Source of the DNA: Symsagittifera roscoffensis
Lineage: Eukaryota; Xenacoelomorpha; Acoela; Convolutidae
Reading direction: 5' to 3'
Length of the DNA stretch: 64,000 nt
Assembly (NCBI RefSeq): GCF_963678635.1
Contig: NC_087069.1
Coordinates: 11,657,186 to 11,721,185, forward strand
Part shown: piece after piece, positions 45,201 to 54,524 of the stretch
Layout of the letters: each line of letters begins with the position of its first letter
Position numbering within the stretch: the first letter of the stretch is position 1
The notes under the pieces: generated by a model
The model's database searches: none
Told to the model about the DNA's origin: nothing
What the model saw: the letters and a program-made list of their open reading frames with translations, nothing else
Translations under genes and position numbers: made by a program

Positions 45201-47957
45201 AACTTTTTAAGTAAATATGTTTATAAAATGCAATTATATCTACGACCATTTTATAACATCCTTAGACAACAAAATAATTTTGAATGGAACACAGAACATC
45301 AAACACGATTTGAAGAAATAAAGAAACTTTTAACTGAACAAATTTCAAACACAATTCCAGATTCAAATCAACCATTTTATGCAATGTGCGATGCTTCGAA
45401 CTTTGGCATCGGTGCAGCACTATTACAATCACATAATGGTACAAATAAAATGAACCTCATATCAGCAAATTCTCGATTATTCACTCAAGCTGAGCTACGA
45501 CTCTCAACTCTAATGAGAGAATGTACAGCCATAATATATACACTGACAGAATATGAATTTCTGATACTTGGATCAAAACACCCCACAGTTTTATTCACAG
45601 ACCATAAACCAATCATCTTTCTTTTTACACAAAAGTCTAATCCAAACCACCGAGTTTACAGATTTCAACTAATTCTAATGAAATTTCCAAACTTACATAT
45701 AGTTTGGACTGCAGGAAAAAATCTTGCATTACCAGACACCTTAAGTCGAAATACACCACCTGAATTACTTACACGAAAAACAACAGTTGAAATACCCAAA
45801 AACATAAAATTCTACCTTGCAGAAAACGAAACATCACCCCGATTGGAATGCAAATATGCAGTAAAAACTGATATTGAACAATCACAAATAAATAATTTAC
45901 AACATTTCCCACTTTATTTAGATTGTCAAAATAATCATTATGAAGTTGATCTACTAGGAACATCAACTTTCAAACCAATCCCATATTCTCAATGGATAAA
46001 AAATAACACCCAACAAAAACGAACAAAACAACACCCGCCTAAGAAAGACCATTTTCCACTAATTGAAAAAGAAGATTTAACTGATAAAATAAATTTATCA
46101 GGACCACAAACAAATGATTCAAAATACACAATAAATCAAGTTTTTGACCTCCATGACCCACTTGACACAATACCCTTATCTAAATTAGAAATCGAAAACA
46201 TTTTTCTCCCCCCAACAGAAACAATTACAATTTCAACACTGAAACAATATCAAAACCTTGACCCAGTAATTCGACAACTGAAATCATGGCACAAATATAA
46301 AACTAAACCTATCAAAGCAGATACAACTATTTTAGGAAACAAAACACTCCTCCGATACTTTCGCAAATTTAACAACACAACAATTAACGAAAATACAGAC
46401 CTTTTAGAGTATAACCTGAATGAATCTACAGTTCCCTGTCTCCCTTTAAGTATGATTCTTATAGCTTTTAATATTTCACATACGCAAAATATTAAAGGAC
46501 ACTCTGGATCAGAAAAAACATATTCAAATTTTATACAAAATTTTTACTTCCCAAATGCACCAATTTGGATAAAAGTACTATGCAATGACTTTATAGTATG
46601 TCAACTAAATAAACCTTACCCAAATCAAAAACAAATAGCACAAAAACAAGATTTTAAAGGACAAAGCTTGTACTTTAACCATCGTATCTCATTTGATACC
46701 AAAGGACCAATTTCACCCTCATCCGAAGGAAACTCCTACATTATGGTAATTGTTGACGCATTTACACATTATGTAGCACTTAACCCAGTACCACATTGTA
46801 ACGCTTATTACGCTTACACAACACTCTATGAACACTGGATAGCAAAATTCGGACTACCAGAAATTTTAGTTACAGACAACGGTACAGAATTCATAAATAA
46901 TGAAATTATCACACTATGTCATTTATATAACATTAAACACAAACCACGTACATCTCATGCACCTTGGACAAACGGCTTAGTCGAAGGTATGAACCGTTCA
47001 TTACAAGAATATCTTAGATGTATCATCAACGGAAATGATACAAAATTTACCGAATGGTCAGCAGATGTAAAATTATTTCCCTTAGCATATAATTCACAAA
47101 TTACGACAACTTTAGGAATGTCACCATACGAAATGGTTTTTAACCAAAAGCCACGCAAACCAATAATGTTTACAGCAAATTCTCATAAAAACGCACAAGG
47201 TTATTGTCAACCAAATAAAGACTCAATTTGTTATAACCTACCTTTACATACACACGATGAAGATCATTTTCATCACCCACAAATTCTTAAACTAGCCTCC
47301 GGTACACACACCGAATGGATTCTAAATAGAGATAAAAAACACAATGAAATTTATCAAAAAATAACAAAAAAGTTATTACAAAGACAAAACATTAATGAAC
47401 AAATCAATTCACGTTTTACACCAGCCTCCGAATTAAAAATTGGAACATTTGTTTTAATACCTAATTTTAATACTCAAAAAGGAATTTCTAAAAAATTACA
47501 ACCCCTTCGAAAAGGACCATACCAAATAATTGCAAAACCCACTGATGTCACATATAAAATTACCGACTCAAACAAAAAAGAAATCGTTCAACATCGAAAC
47601 AACCTATTACTTTATTACCCAAAAGAATACGCACTCCGCGAATTAACTCAATTATATTCTTTCACAGGATTAAAAATCATTCAAAATGAACCACATCTGA
47701 AAAACACAGAACAAAATGATAACCCCACCGAAAATCAAAACACAAAACCAAACGCCACCAAAAACAATACACAAAACCATAAAGAATCCCCAAAACAAAG
47801 AAAAAATAGAAAAATGACCGAACAAATAATACCCCAAGAACAAATCGACAAATCAGAAAATCGAAAAACAACAAAACTCCGAAATCAACCACGTAAAAAC
47901 TATAAAATATTCATCCCCCAATCTAAAATTTTAAAGAAAGTGGAATTTCAAAAGTAA
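42279..47957 (+). CDS. pol: Pol: protease, reverse transcriptase, RNase H, integrase
   Basis: The frame is in register with gag; the first Met is at 42372 and numbering starts there (1861 aa). Residues about 20-190 are an Arg/Ser/Asn/Tyr-rich low-complexity segment. Protease: Asp-Ser-Gly-Ala at 350 and a C-terminal Ile-Ile-Gly-Ile-Pro-Phe. RT: Asp795 (Ala-Asp-Met) and Tyr-Leu-Asp-Asp with Asp860/Asp861. RNase H: Asp1007, Glu1050, Asp1077. Integrase zinc domain: His1370, His1377, Cys1404, Cys1410, an unusual C-x5-C where C-x2-C is normal. Core: Asp1442, Asp1502, Glu1538, a DD35E spacing. Gly-Pro-Tyr at 1715 is the GPY/F module; no chromodomain is seen. All catalytic residues are present, so the enzyme looks intact. 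Expression probably depends on readthrough of the TAA at 42276. Confidence 0.93.
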   Translation, partial: GHSISECRQKQQDNQNKPQKYKEPNKSFYQYMKKDQNLPNKTVYSNNSSGKPLPNNTNYTRNQSPYNSSYRGRSPERRNTHNSSQNHYNRPNSRSNYSRSNSNTQRFVSRSNSQSRNNYYPNNQSRNSSYNRNRNYSYNRNRSYSNNRNQNYPNNQSRNNSYNRSNYNRPNNNYQNRSRNNSQNRHSSYNNRYRNYSQSPHRNNNNYNNSNNRHRSSTPKHQRQINQVQSNPETTSDPPGIDDTVTDTLQLNQINCTSSDSESDTENTLSINMIKVENDYESVIYEQPFSSHIYENQSEFLQNYYTTPINSTPTTQETNEINTTNQTNKNTKTKCLNTNHIYQNIQKEQPKEKIWTIPFLLESPRNKEFQPPDLEIDFLIDSGAESNIINIPTWNEIKTLHPKLTPLETSSKLATAQGSTLINYGKIQLFLLPTRTMEQSKILNKPFKQIFHITDIKYNIIGIPFISKYIPTINILNSKILIKDKYTKTKETSLTFFQRLNKQPPFFSKFYPIFNQQRKHLKPLSGNIYNFSIKQVHQYDKEQNKQKFYMSEFEFKPIHKFFKITISSIKYLKNSNSDIISLHVYNNTPYQVTLPLGLLGYCETNATISPIHEKAYRVNNILQLLDICQSTILNEELSINNIISNENRNTDYFTKTPYFKPTFNISNYTEDQQKFLTMFNFQHSQITQDEFEKLAKQLIKYSSVYATSKFDVGKISSSLHLPLKPDAVFKKQRASKVPIHLHDKVNRLLDILEQYNIISPVNKEEQPKGNTFINPVIILAKGESLKIVLDARYLNSLIDESKCNWPIEPIQVILTKINGKYFTTADMNSAYNQMPLDEQSRRLTQFVIGNQQYEFNRLFYGISIGPAAFSAFMSKIFRPLILKKNAITYLDDVFMQSQTKDEMFIVLEKYHQILQNENLKAAPDKSHFFLTRVKFLGHNIERKTITPLKSRIDAIQKLQPPTNKKKIQEFLGMLNFLSKYVYKMQLYLRPFYNILRQQNNFEWNTEHQTRFEEIKKLLTEQISNTIPDSNQPFYAMCDASNFGIGAALLQSHNGTNKMNLISANSRLFTQAELRLSTLMRECTAIIYTLTEYEFLILGSKHPTVLFTDHKPIIFLFTQKSNPNHRVYRFQLILMKFPNLHIVWTAGKNLALPDTLSRNTPPELLTRKTTVEIPKNIKFYLAENETSPRLECKYAVKTDIEQSQINNLQHFPLYLDCQNNHYEVDLLGTSTFKPIPYSQWIKNNTQQKRTKQHPPKKDHFPLIEKEDLTDKINLSGPQTNDSKYTINQVFDLHDPLDTIPLSKLEIENIFLPPTETITISTLKQYQNLDPVIRQLKSWHKYKTKPIKADTTILGNKTLLRYFRKFNNTTINENTDLLEYNLNESTVPCLPLSMILIAFNISHTQNIKGHSGSEKTYSNFIQNFYFPNAPIWIKVLCNDFIVCQLNKPYPNQKQIAQKQDFKGQSLYFNHRISFDTKGPISPSSEGNSYIMVIVDAFTHYVALNPVPHCNAYYAYTTLYEHWIAKFGLPEILVTDNGTEFINNEIITLCHLYNIKHKPRTSHAPWTNGLVEGMNRSLQEYLRCIINGNDTKFTEWSADVKLFPLAYNSQITTTLGMSPYEMVFNQKPRKPIMFTANSHKNAQGYCQPNKDSICYNLPLHTHDEDHFHHPQILKLASGTHTEWILNRDKKHNEIYQKITKKLLQRQNINEQINSRFTPASELKIGTFVLIPNFNTQKGISKKLQPLRKGPYQIIAKPTDVTYKITDSNKKEIVQHRNNLLLYYPKEYALRELTQLYSFTGLKIIQNEPHLKNTEQNDNPTENQNTKPNATKNNTQNHKESPKQRKNRKMTEQIIPQEQIDKSENRKTTKLRNQPRKNYKIFIPQSKILKKVEFQK

Positions 47958-48555
47958 ATTTAACATTATACTCCACAATCTTGAAACCTCCGAAACATTT
48001 TTCATTTACATTTTTCAAAATAACATGCTGACAAGTACGCAATAATTCTAGTTCAAAATAGACCAATAGGATTCATCCAATCCGTCACTTTCTCTAACTC
48101 AAACTAAGACCAATTAGACGAATCATATAGAACTCCAGGCACATCTATAACTATAACCTTACGACCTCCAGGTCAAAAATAAGCAAACCACTCCAACTTG
48201 ACAACTAAAATAAATATCACCATAATACCGTACCCCTCCCTTATCTAATAACCCAAAGATCAACAATATTTCCCCAACTCAGACCACGAATACCCCCAAA
48301 ACAAATTTGTTAACTTAGCCTAAAGTAACAAAATGAACATTTTAATTAGCCTAAAGTATAAAAATCTCACCATACCCCGGATCATTTGACAAACAAAAAT
48401 AAAGAAAAAGACGACCTCCCGATCACCATAAAAATTGCCCCCAACAATTTTTTACAAAACTCAACCCACTTGTCAAAAAACTAATAAATAATCCGACCAC
48501 ACTAGAAAATCGCCTCGAACAGCAAAAAATATTCGACCAAGAGATCATTTCTTAA
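47958..48555 (+). other. pol to accessory spacer
   Basis: 598 bp with no long frame, C/A-rich. TTAGCCTAAAGTA occurs twice (about 48317 and 48339). It may hold splice acceptors or branch sites for downstream messages. Confidence 0.4.
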
Positions 48556-48786
48556 ATGCTCTTCTCTCAATCAGTTACTCAAATACTCATAAATTTTAAA
48601 CATTTTTTTACAATACTTGAAACCTTTATAATATTTCTTTTTGATATACTTGAATCTTTTCTAATAATCCTAATCATTTTTTGTAACATTTTTTTAATTT
48701 TCTACACTATACTCGAACTATTCCTCCAACTTTCCAAAACCCTTGATTATATCCACAGGTACGATTCATATAACTTGTCTAAATGA
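48556..48786 (+). CDS. small hydrophobic protein a, 76 aa
   Basis: 76 residues, mostly Ile, Leu and Phe, with hydrophobic runs from about residue 10 to 62 broken by single Glu/Asp/Asn residues. It is a predicted membrane protein with two or three helices. The stop overlaps the start of the next ORF as AATGA. Without relatives it could be a chance frame in AT-rich DNA, but its position and coupling to the next frame argue for a gene. A viroporin-like role is speculation. Confidence 0.45.
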   Translation: MLFSQSVTQILINFKHFFTILETFIIFLFDILESFLIILIIFCNIFLIFYTILELFLQLSKTLDYIHRYDSYNLSK

Positions 48787-48971
48787 TACGAAAAATTTTC
48801 AGTAGAACTGATATTTTTTTATTGTTTGTAATTTTCATAGCATTCTTATCATCCCTCATTTTGACAATATGTAAATGTATAAAGAAAGCAATCTTCACAT
48901 TTGCCCTAGCAACAATCCTTCTAATTCTTTTTTTGGAAGAATATTATAATAAACATAAACCTTCCCACTAA
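48783..48971 (+). CDS. small hydrophobic protein b, 62 aa
   Basis: The ATG overlaps the stop of protein a (ATGA), a stop-restart layout. It has a short basic N-terminus, a helix at about residues 11-31 ending in Cys-Lys-Cys, Lys-Lys, and a second helix at about 36-51, then an acidic Glu-Glu-Tyr-Tyr tail. The layout is that of a small two-helix membrane protein. No homologue is known to me. Confidence 0.5.
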   Translation: MIRKIFSRTDIFLLFVIFIAFLSSLILTICKCIKKAIFTFALATILLILFLEEYYNKHKPSH

Positions 48972-48976
48972 AGTAA

Positions 48977-50113
48977 CAATTCAAAAATCCATCAAAAATT
49001 GCTACCCAACAGTCACAGAATCAGTCTTCACCGACATCATCCCAAGATAACCCAACACCACCTACAACTACTCAAAATCCTCAAACATCTACACGAATTT
49101 CTTTTCAAGACAATCCATACACTTTTGAAGAACGACATGCTCGTTTATCAGAACCACTAGAACCAGTTCAACGACAAGCACCTCTAAGCGAACCAACATA
49201 TAACCTATACCCAACACTACCACAAGAACTAAGTAGAATAAGAAATCCTAGTCAAAACCAAAATACAGTCGAAATAAATAGACAAATTATACATCCTCGA
49301 CGAAACAGAAATTTTCAAACTCCCCGAGTTCATTTTGATATACCTCAATCCCCATCACAAAACACTCCAGAAAACCCCATTGGTATATTACCAGAAACCC
49401 CTACGCTTCTTTCACAACGTAGCACCTCAAGCCTACCATCAGATTACTTAGGTTCAACACCAACATCTGAACAAATACGTGAAAATCCCTTTAACCCCCC
49501 AAACCAGGCATCACGACTACCATATTGGACAACACATTCATTTACACAAGGTGAATTAAATTTAGTCAATAATCCAATAGATATTTCTACGGATACAACA
49601 ACATCCTCATCACTACCAGAAACATTATCACTACCATCAACACCATCAATAAGCCAGATTTCACCACCACCTTTTAACTTAAATTTTCCAAATAATCTCG
49701 ACGCCAGATATCGAGAACAATCATCAATAAATATTCCTTTAAGACTAGATTGGAATACATTTACAGCACCTCCACCATTATTTGGACAACATCAAGAAAG
49801 TAACCGCCTTCATAACTGGGCACTTAATAGATTACAATATCGCCAAGATGTTCACAACGATATCCGTGATCACAATATTCAAATACTCCAACAAAACAGT
49901 TTACAATTAAAGTTTGAAATCACAGTTAAGTTAAACAATATTACCCAACATCCCTACCCATTAAACCCACCTAACATAACAGCTCAATCACTACCACCAC
50001 CGTTTATAACTACTGAAGTAATATACAAATACGACAGATATACCAAAAACACAATTGGCTACATTACATTTTATAATCCATACTCAGGATTATCATACAC
50101 ATGTATATTCTAA
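48977..50113 (+). CDS. methionine-free ORF, 378 codons, unknown
   Basis: The frame is open from just after TAA at 48974 to TAA at 50111-50113 and contains no ATG codon at all. The N-terminal two thirds are rich in Pro, Ser, Thr, Gln and Asn. The last ~130 residues look folded (Trp, Tyr, Leu-rich, with a Leu/Gln helix-like part and a Phe-Ile-Thr-Thr...Tyr-Asp-Arg-Tyr end). It overlaps the env start by 13 nt. It cannot be reached by a frameshift from protein b because a stop in each frame blocks the way. So it needs either a spliced exon that brings an AUG or a non-AUG start. CCCAACAG at 49005-49012 is a candidate acceptor that leaves it in phase 0. Confidence 0.6.
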   Translation, partial: QFKNPSKIATQQSQNQSSPTSSQDNPTPPTTTQNPQTSTRISFQDNPYTFEERHARLSEPLEPVQRQAPLSEPTYNLYPTLPQELSRIRNPSQNQNTVEINRQIIHPRRNRNFQTPRVHFDIPQSPSQNTPENPIGILPETPTLLSQRSTSSLPSDYLGSTPTSEQIRENPFNPPNQASRLPYWTTHSFTQGELNLVNNPIDISTDTTTSSSLPETLSLPSTPSISQISPPPFNLNFPNNLDARYREQSSINIPLRLDWNTFTAPPPLFGQHQESNRLHNWALNRLQYRQDVHNDIRDHNIQILQQNSLQLKFEITVKLNNITQHPYPLNPPNITAQSLPPPFITTEVIYKYDRYTKNTIGYITFYNPYSGLSYTCIF

Positions 50114-52548
50114 AATTATTAATTTTTCCCCAACTCCTTTTTCTAGTAATCTCAAATCAAAACATAAACCCTTCCCCTCGTACAGGACCACAAGATTTAT
50201 TAGTAACACATTACGATTGTGAAGAAAATGAACAAAAAACACTACATAAATATGCAATAAATCAAGTATCACAATGTGAAACAGAACCACAAGCTATAGA
50301 AACCACAGATGTAATAGCAACACTCTATTCAAAAGCCCGAGCAACAACAGTTACAGGTTATAAATTCACAGCAACATTTTCCGAAAAGAAAGTACATTGT
50401 TCACAAGTCTCGAACGGAAACAAAAACCGACTTGACCATGAATCATTCTATCAGAGTAATATAGAACGTCTTTTACATCTCAATCCCGACGATTGTAAAA
50501 GTGAATTACTTAGACTAAACATCACACAAAATAAAAACTCCGCAAGAAAGTTAGTTAATTTTCAAGTTTTTTCAGACTCTGTACATCAATCACAACTTGA
50601 AAGACACCAAGGACATATAAAACTAGACGAAAAATACCCGTATAACGGCGCACACGGACGATTAACCTATGACCTACACGATAAACATTGGATACCACAC
50701 ATTGGTATAAATGACCCATCAAACTGCAAAGCAGACACAAAAAATAAAGGATACCAAGAAATAATGTTTTTCGATTGGAAAATACAACTCGAAAAAATAC
50801 AACTAACACGAGATTTATCAGATAATACAATGATCTATCAAGGAATCCGATTACCTTGTAAAAATGATCAAGGTTATTGCGACCCTACAACGAGAACACA
50901 AGCAACAATTGTTTGGTTCCCCGAAGATACATGTACAACATTTCAAGTAGCAAAAATACACGCTCGTATGATAAAATTTCACGAAAAATATTTTATACAA
51001 TCAATTCCATATGAACAAGTCCATCCATCACGAAAACTAAGTTCTAATTTTAGAAACATAGACAATATAGAAAATAAATTGACACGTTTTCAAATATATC
51101 AAGAAACAGAACTTGCATGTAAATACAGGAATCCACTTCACAGAAAACAATACTCTGAAATATTAGTTGAATACGAAAAAGGATTCGACATGACCACTGG
51201 AAAAGTAAAAATCGACCCATATGCCACAGGTCATCCTCCAAACGAAGGAACATCCTATATACCAGTTAATTTTGAAAAAAGCAACGGACAACCTGGTGGA
51301 CATCTAAAACCCCATGACACCAGAAGCACACGCTTACAAGAATTATCACTAATGAATACTACATATTTCGGTAATATCCACTATGATATTCATTTAGATA
51401 TGAAACTAGATTATACAATTAGCCGAATTTTTCAAGAAATGTCACTCTCCGAATTAGAAACACTACACCAACTATGCGAATTAGAACGAACACAAATATT
51501 ACAATCACTTGCACTAGCAGTATTAAAAATACCCTATGCAGGATACTTATTATCTGGAAATAGATCAAATTTTTTGGACTATGAAGGAAACATCTTATGG
51601 TTTTATACTTGTACTAAAAAAGTATCACCACTATACGTTTTTGAAGATAAACGATGTTATAAAAGAATCCCTATCTATTATAAGAATAAAGTACATTTCG
51701 TGGATACACTTTCACGAAGAACCTATTTCTGGGATACCGCAGTCCCATGTGGATCAGAAAACAGCCACAATGTAGTACAACTAAACCCTGATGAAAATAA
51801 ATATTATCTTCTCACTCCATATCCCACATTAATGCAATCACTCAAAAAATTTTCACCAGAAAGCATTCGCGCTATTGCTCGAAACCCAAATATAGACTTA
51901 CAATCAATAGGAATCTATTCAAAATCAGATATTCAACATCACATTAGAACACAACAATTCCAAGAATTATTAACACAAATGGACACTATACAAAGACAAT
52001 CAATAGACCAAAATTTACGCAAACTTGCAGAAACCGCAGGATTTGCCGATATCTACACGCAAGACTATAGCGGATATTTTAAAGACATTAAAGATTATAT
52101 ATATCTAAACGGTGAAAAATACCGTCCCCAAGATATATCACCAATTAACATTTTTAGCTTTGTTACACTCAAAAATGAGATCCTCGATTTTCTAGGATGG
52201 CCCTACTACATCTTAGAAAAATTGACTATTTTATACGCAATGTTTAACTTTATTGGATTTCTTTTCTCACTCTTAAAAGGAATCTATAACACATGTGCTA
52301 TACACACACAAGTCAATAGACAAGCAAGTGTAGCACGCATACTCTTTGCAGGATTTTTTGGAATCTTTTCTACATCTATAAACAAAATTCTTTTAGACGC
52401 ACAAATAAAAGAATATAACACAAAAATAGCAACACGACAAAATACATACGACGAAGAACATAACAATGTAGACATAACGCCAACGGCACCACAATTACCA
52501 CCCCTACCAAATAACCATCCACTATCCCTAGTACCACGAAATTTTTGA
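50101..52548 (+). CDS. env: envelope-like glycoprotein, 815 aa
   Basis: Residues 1-18 form a hydrophobic signal peptide. The ectodomain of about 680 residues has over a dozen Cys and several Asn-x-Ser/Thr sites. A conserved-looking block at about 455-560 includes Leu-Cys-Glu-Leu-Glu-Arg, Ala-Gly-Tyr-Leu-Leu-Ser-Gly-Asn-Arg-Ser, Trp-Phe-Tyr-x-Cys and Phe-Val-Asp. I associate this wording with glycoproteins of chuviruses and of Env genes that some insect retroelements took from them. That is from memory of family features and needs a profile search. A long hydrophobic segment at about 700-735 and another near 743-765 precede a tail with PTAP at 794-797. No RxKR furin site is seen. It is expected to be made from a spliced mRNA. 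Confidence 0.75.
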   Translation: MYILKLLIFPQLLFLVISNQNINPSPRTGPQDLLVTHYDCEENEQKTLHKYAINQVSQCETEPQAIETTDVIATLYSKARATTVTGYKFTATFSEKKVHCSQVSNGNKNRLDHESFYQSNIERLLHLNPDDCKSELLRLNITQNKNSARKLVNFQVFSDSVHQSQLERHQGHIKLDEKYPYNGAHGRLTYDLHDKHWIPHIGINDPSNCKADTKNKGYQEIMFFDWKIQLEKIQLTRDLSDNTMIYQGIRLPCKNDQGYCDPTTRTQATIVWFPEDTCTTFQVAKIHARMIKFHEKYFIQSIPYEQVHPSRKLSSNFRNIDNIENKLTRFQIYQETELACKYRNPLHRKQYSEILVEYEKGFDMTTGKVKIDPYATGHPPNEGTSYIPVNFEKSNGQPGGHLKPHDTRSTRLQELSLMNTTYFGNIHYDIHLDMKLDYTISRIFQEMSLSELETLHQLCELERTQILQSLALAVLKIPYAGYLLSGNRSNFLDYEGNILWFYTCTKKVSPLYVFEDKRCYKRIPIYYKNKVHFVDTLSRRTYFWDTAVPCGSENSHNVVQLNPDENKYYLLTPYPTLMQSLKKFSPESIRAIARNPNIDLQSIGIYSKSDIQHHIRTQQFQELLTQMDTIQRQSIDQNLRKLAETAGFADIYTQDYSGYFKDIKDYIYLNGEKYRPQDISPINIFSFVTLKNEILDFLGWPYYILEKLTILYAMFNFIGFLFSLLKGIYNTCAIHTQVNRQASVARILFAGFFGIFSTSINKILLDAQIKEYNTKIATRQNTYDEEHNNVDITPTAPQLPPLPNNHPLSLVPRNF

Positions 52549-52704
52549 AATTTAGCCATCACACATAATCCAAATTTTCGACTCACCACATCACAAAGTC
52601 CCATCCAACATATATTGACACACCAGTCACAAGATGATAATACTTATGAACAAATTATTGAACAACCCCATACCACCGCTTTTCAGTCTCAAAATAATCA
52701 TTTT

Positions 52705-52709
52705 TTTAG
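52705..52709 (+). promoter_or_regulatory. candidate splice acceptor before the 601-aa ORF
   Basis: CATTTTTTTAG ends at 52709, six bases before the ATG at 52716. It is the best acceptor-like tract in this part of the element and would put that ATG first in a spliced mRNA. Confidence 0.5.
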
Positions 52710-52715
52710 CCCACG

Positions 52716-54521
52716 ATGAGCCGCCAACTTGGATCACTACACCGATCAAATTCCCACCCAACCAATCTTACCTCTCCAATCCCAATAATACCACTTTTTG
52801 CTTTTCCGCCACCCGATTTTCCATCTAGTAATGTAACATCAGGCATGAATTCCGACACTAATTCACACATCTCAGTTTTATATTCCATCTCACAACTCAA
52901 TAACCCGAATATTGAAACCCCCGATGATTTTGCCAACTCAGAACCATCCCCATCCAATAATTTTCATAACTCTTCTAAATTTTCTCAACCCCCTTTTCAA
53001 CCCATATTATCCAATAACCCTGACCCAATCACTTCCACACCCTCTTATGCTTCCCAAGTTACCCCAACCTACTCCTCACTTCATTCTGACCAATCATCTC
53101 ATTCTCCAGACACCCCCCGAATCTCCCCAGAGCTAGATAATTTTATTACCCTTCAACAACAACCCTACCACCTCCATACCCCAACAATAAACCAAATCTC
53201 CTCCACAATAAATTCATCCAACCCCCCTACCCCTACACCCTCTTCAAATTATACTGAATCATTAGCACCATCATACACATCAACTGAATCTTCACTAAAC
53301 ACTAATAGAGCTTACCGCACTTTTAAAAGAAAGTTCCCCAACCATCCTTTCCCAGAAAAACCAGGAACAGCCCGTGAATACATCAACCACCCCAAGCATA
53401 CTAACACAAAAGAATTTTTAGCCATCACCTTACCCTCATTCCCACAATACACCTTAAACACCCCCCACGACACTAACGAAACACGCAACTTTGTAGATGA
53501 ATACGTTTTAATGCCCACTCTCTCTTGGACCTCATATTATCATTTTACTAACCCTCTTTGCTTACCTTTATCTAACACTCACATCGATATAGAGCGAAAT
53601 ACGGACATGCTATATCGACTCACTACACCACTAACCGCTAGACAATTTACTTACGTTGGATATAAAAAATCACTAAAAACACACACTGCACCTAGAGCTA
53701 ACGAATATACACTCGAATACTATGATCACAACATCATCAGAGCTAACCAAGATCAATTCTTAGACGACGATCGCTTCGCTAATCCACAAATTACCGAGAA
53801 ATTTTTCATCAAGACACCATATATATTTACACTAAACATCTTCGACCGAAAGTTTGATCACATTATTTCAGAAGCACTAACAGACACACAAGCATACGAA
53901 AGTTTTAAAGAACGCTTCCAAATATTTTCACTAACCTTTCATTTCCTTGCACCACACGAAAGAGATTTACACTGCTCACACGATATTATGTTGCGCACTA
54001 AACAAACCCACACATATAGTTATTATCGCTTCATCCAAAATCACTTTGACCTACACACACCCTCTAGACAACCACACCATCGTTTTCAATTCATTAATTC
54101 CAAATACACTTCACCATTTTTCCTAAATTTCACATATTGCATTAAAGATACTAACCTTCATGGTATTCTTCGCAATTATGATCCCATAACCCAAATGTAC
54201 ATCTTCTGTCCCATCACCAAGACCTTCAACGCCGAAGAATCCCGACCCTTCCTTATCCCGCACGAGTTTGTACAACCTATAGAAATCCCAATTTTAGAAT
54301 TCATCCACAACACTAAATTCAATCACAAATTATATAATCTAATCCAAAACACACCTTATGAGTTTGCAGTTGGCACTGAAGAACTAACCACTATTAAGGC
54401 ACTTCAATTGCTTTGGCCACTGCTTCAGACTAAAAATATCATCCGCATCTTAGCTAAACTACTAACAACTTCCGATCTCATCCACGACATCTTCCCCCAC
54501 GGTTTTTTCCCCGACGACTAA
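52716..54521 (+). CDS. 3' accessory protein, 601 aa, unknown
   Basis: Residues 1-200 are Ser/Pro/Thr/Asn-rich and probably disordered. A basic patch (Phe-Lys-Arg-Lys-Phe) lies near 203. Residues 215-600 look folded, with balanced composition, many aromatic residues and few Cys. There is no signal peptide or transmembrane helix, so a soluble cytosolic or nuclear protein is expected. No family recognised. Its place after env is that of regulatory genes of complex retroviruses (foamy, deltaretro), an analogy only. The stop codon stands three bases before a perfect splice donor. Confidence 0.75.
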   Translation: MSRQLGSLHRSNSHPTNLTSPIPIIPLFAFPPPDFPSSNVTSGMNSDTNSHISVLYSISQLNNPNIETPDDFANSEPSPSNNFHNSSKFSQPPFQPILSNNPDPITSTPSYASQVTPTYSSLHSDQSSHSPDTPRISPELDNFITLQQQPYHLHTPTINQISSTINSSNPPTPTPSSNYTESLAPSYTSTESSLNTNRAYRTFKRKFPNHPFPEKPGTAREYINHPKHTNTKEFLAITLPSFPQYTLNTPHDTNETRNFVDEYVLMPTLSWTSYYHFTNPLCLPLSNTHIDIERNTDMLYRLTTPLTARQFTYVGYKKSLKTHTAPRANEYTLEYYDHNIIRANQDQFLDDDRFANPQITEKFFIKTPYIFTLNIFDRKFDHIISEALTDTQAYESFKERFQIFSLTFHFLAPHERDLHCSHDIMLRTKQTHTYSYYRFIQNHFDLHTPSRQPHHRFQFINSKYTSPFFLNFTYCIKDTNLHGILRNYDPITQMYIFCPITKTFNAEESRPFLIPHEFVQPIEIPILEFIHNTKFNHKLYNLIQNTPYEFAVGTEELTTIKALQLLWPLLQTKNIIRILAKLLTTSDLIHDIFPHGFFPDD

Positions 54522-54524
54522 CAG

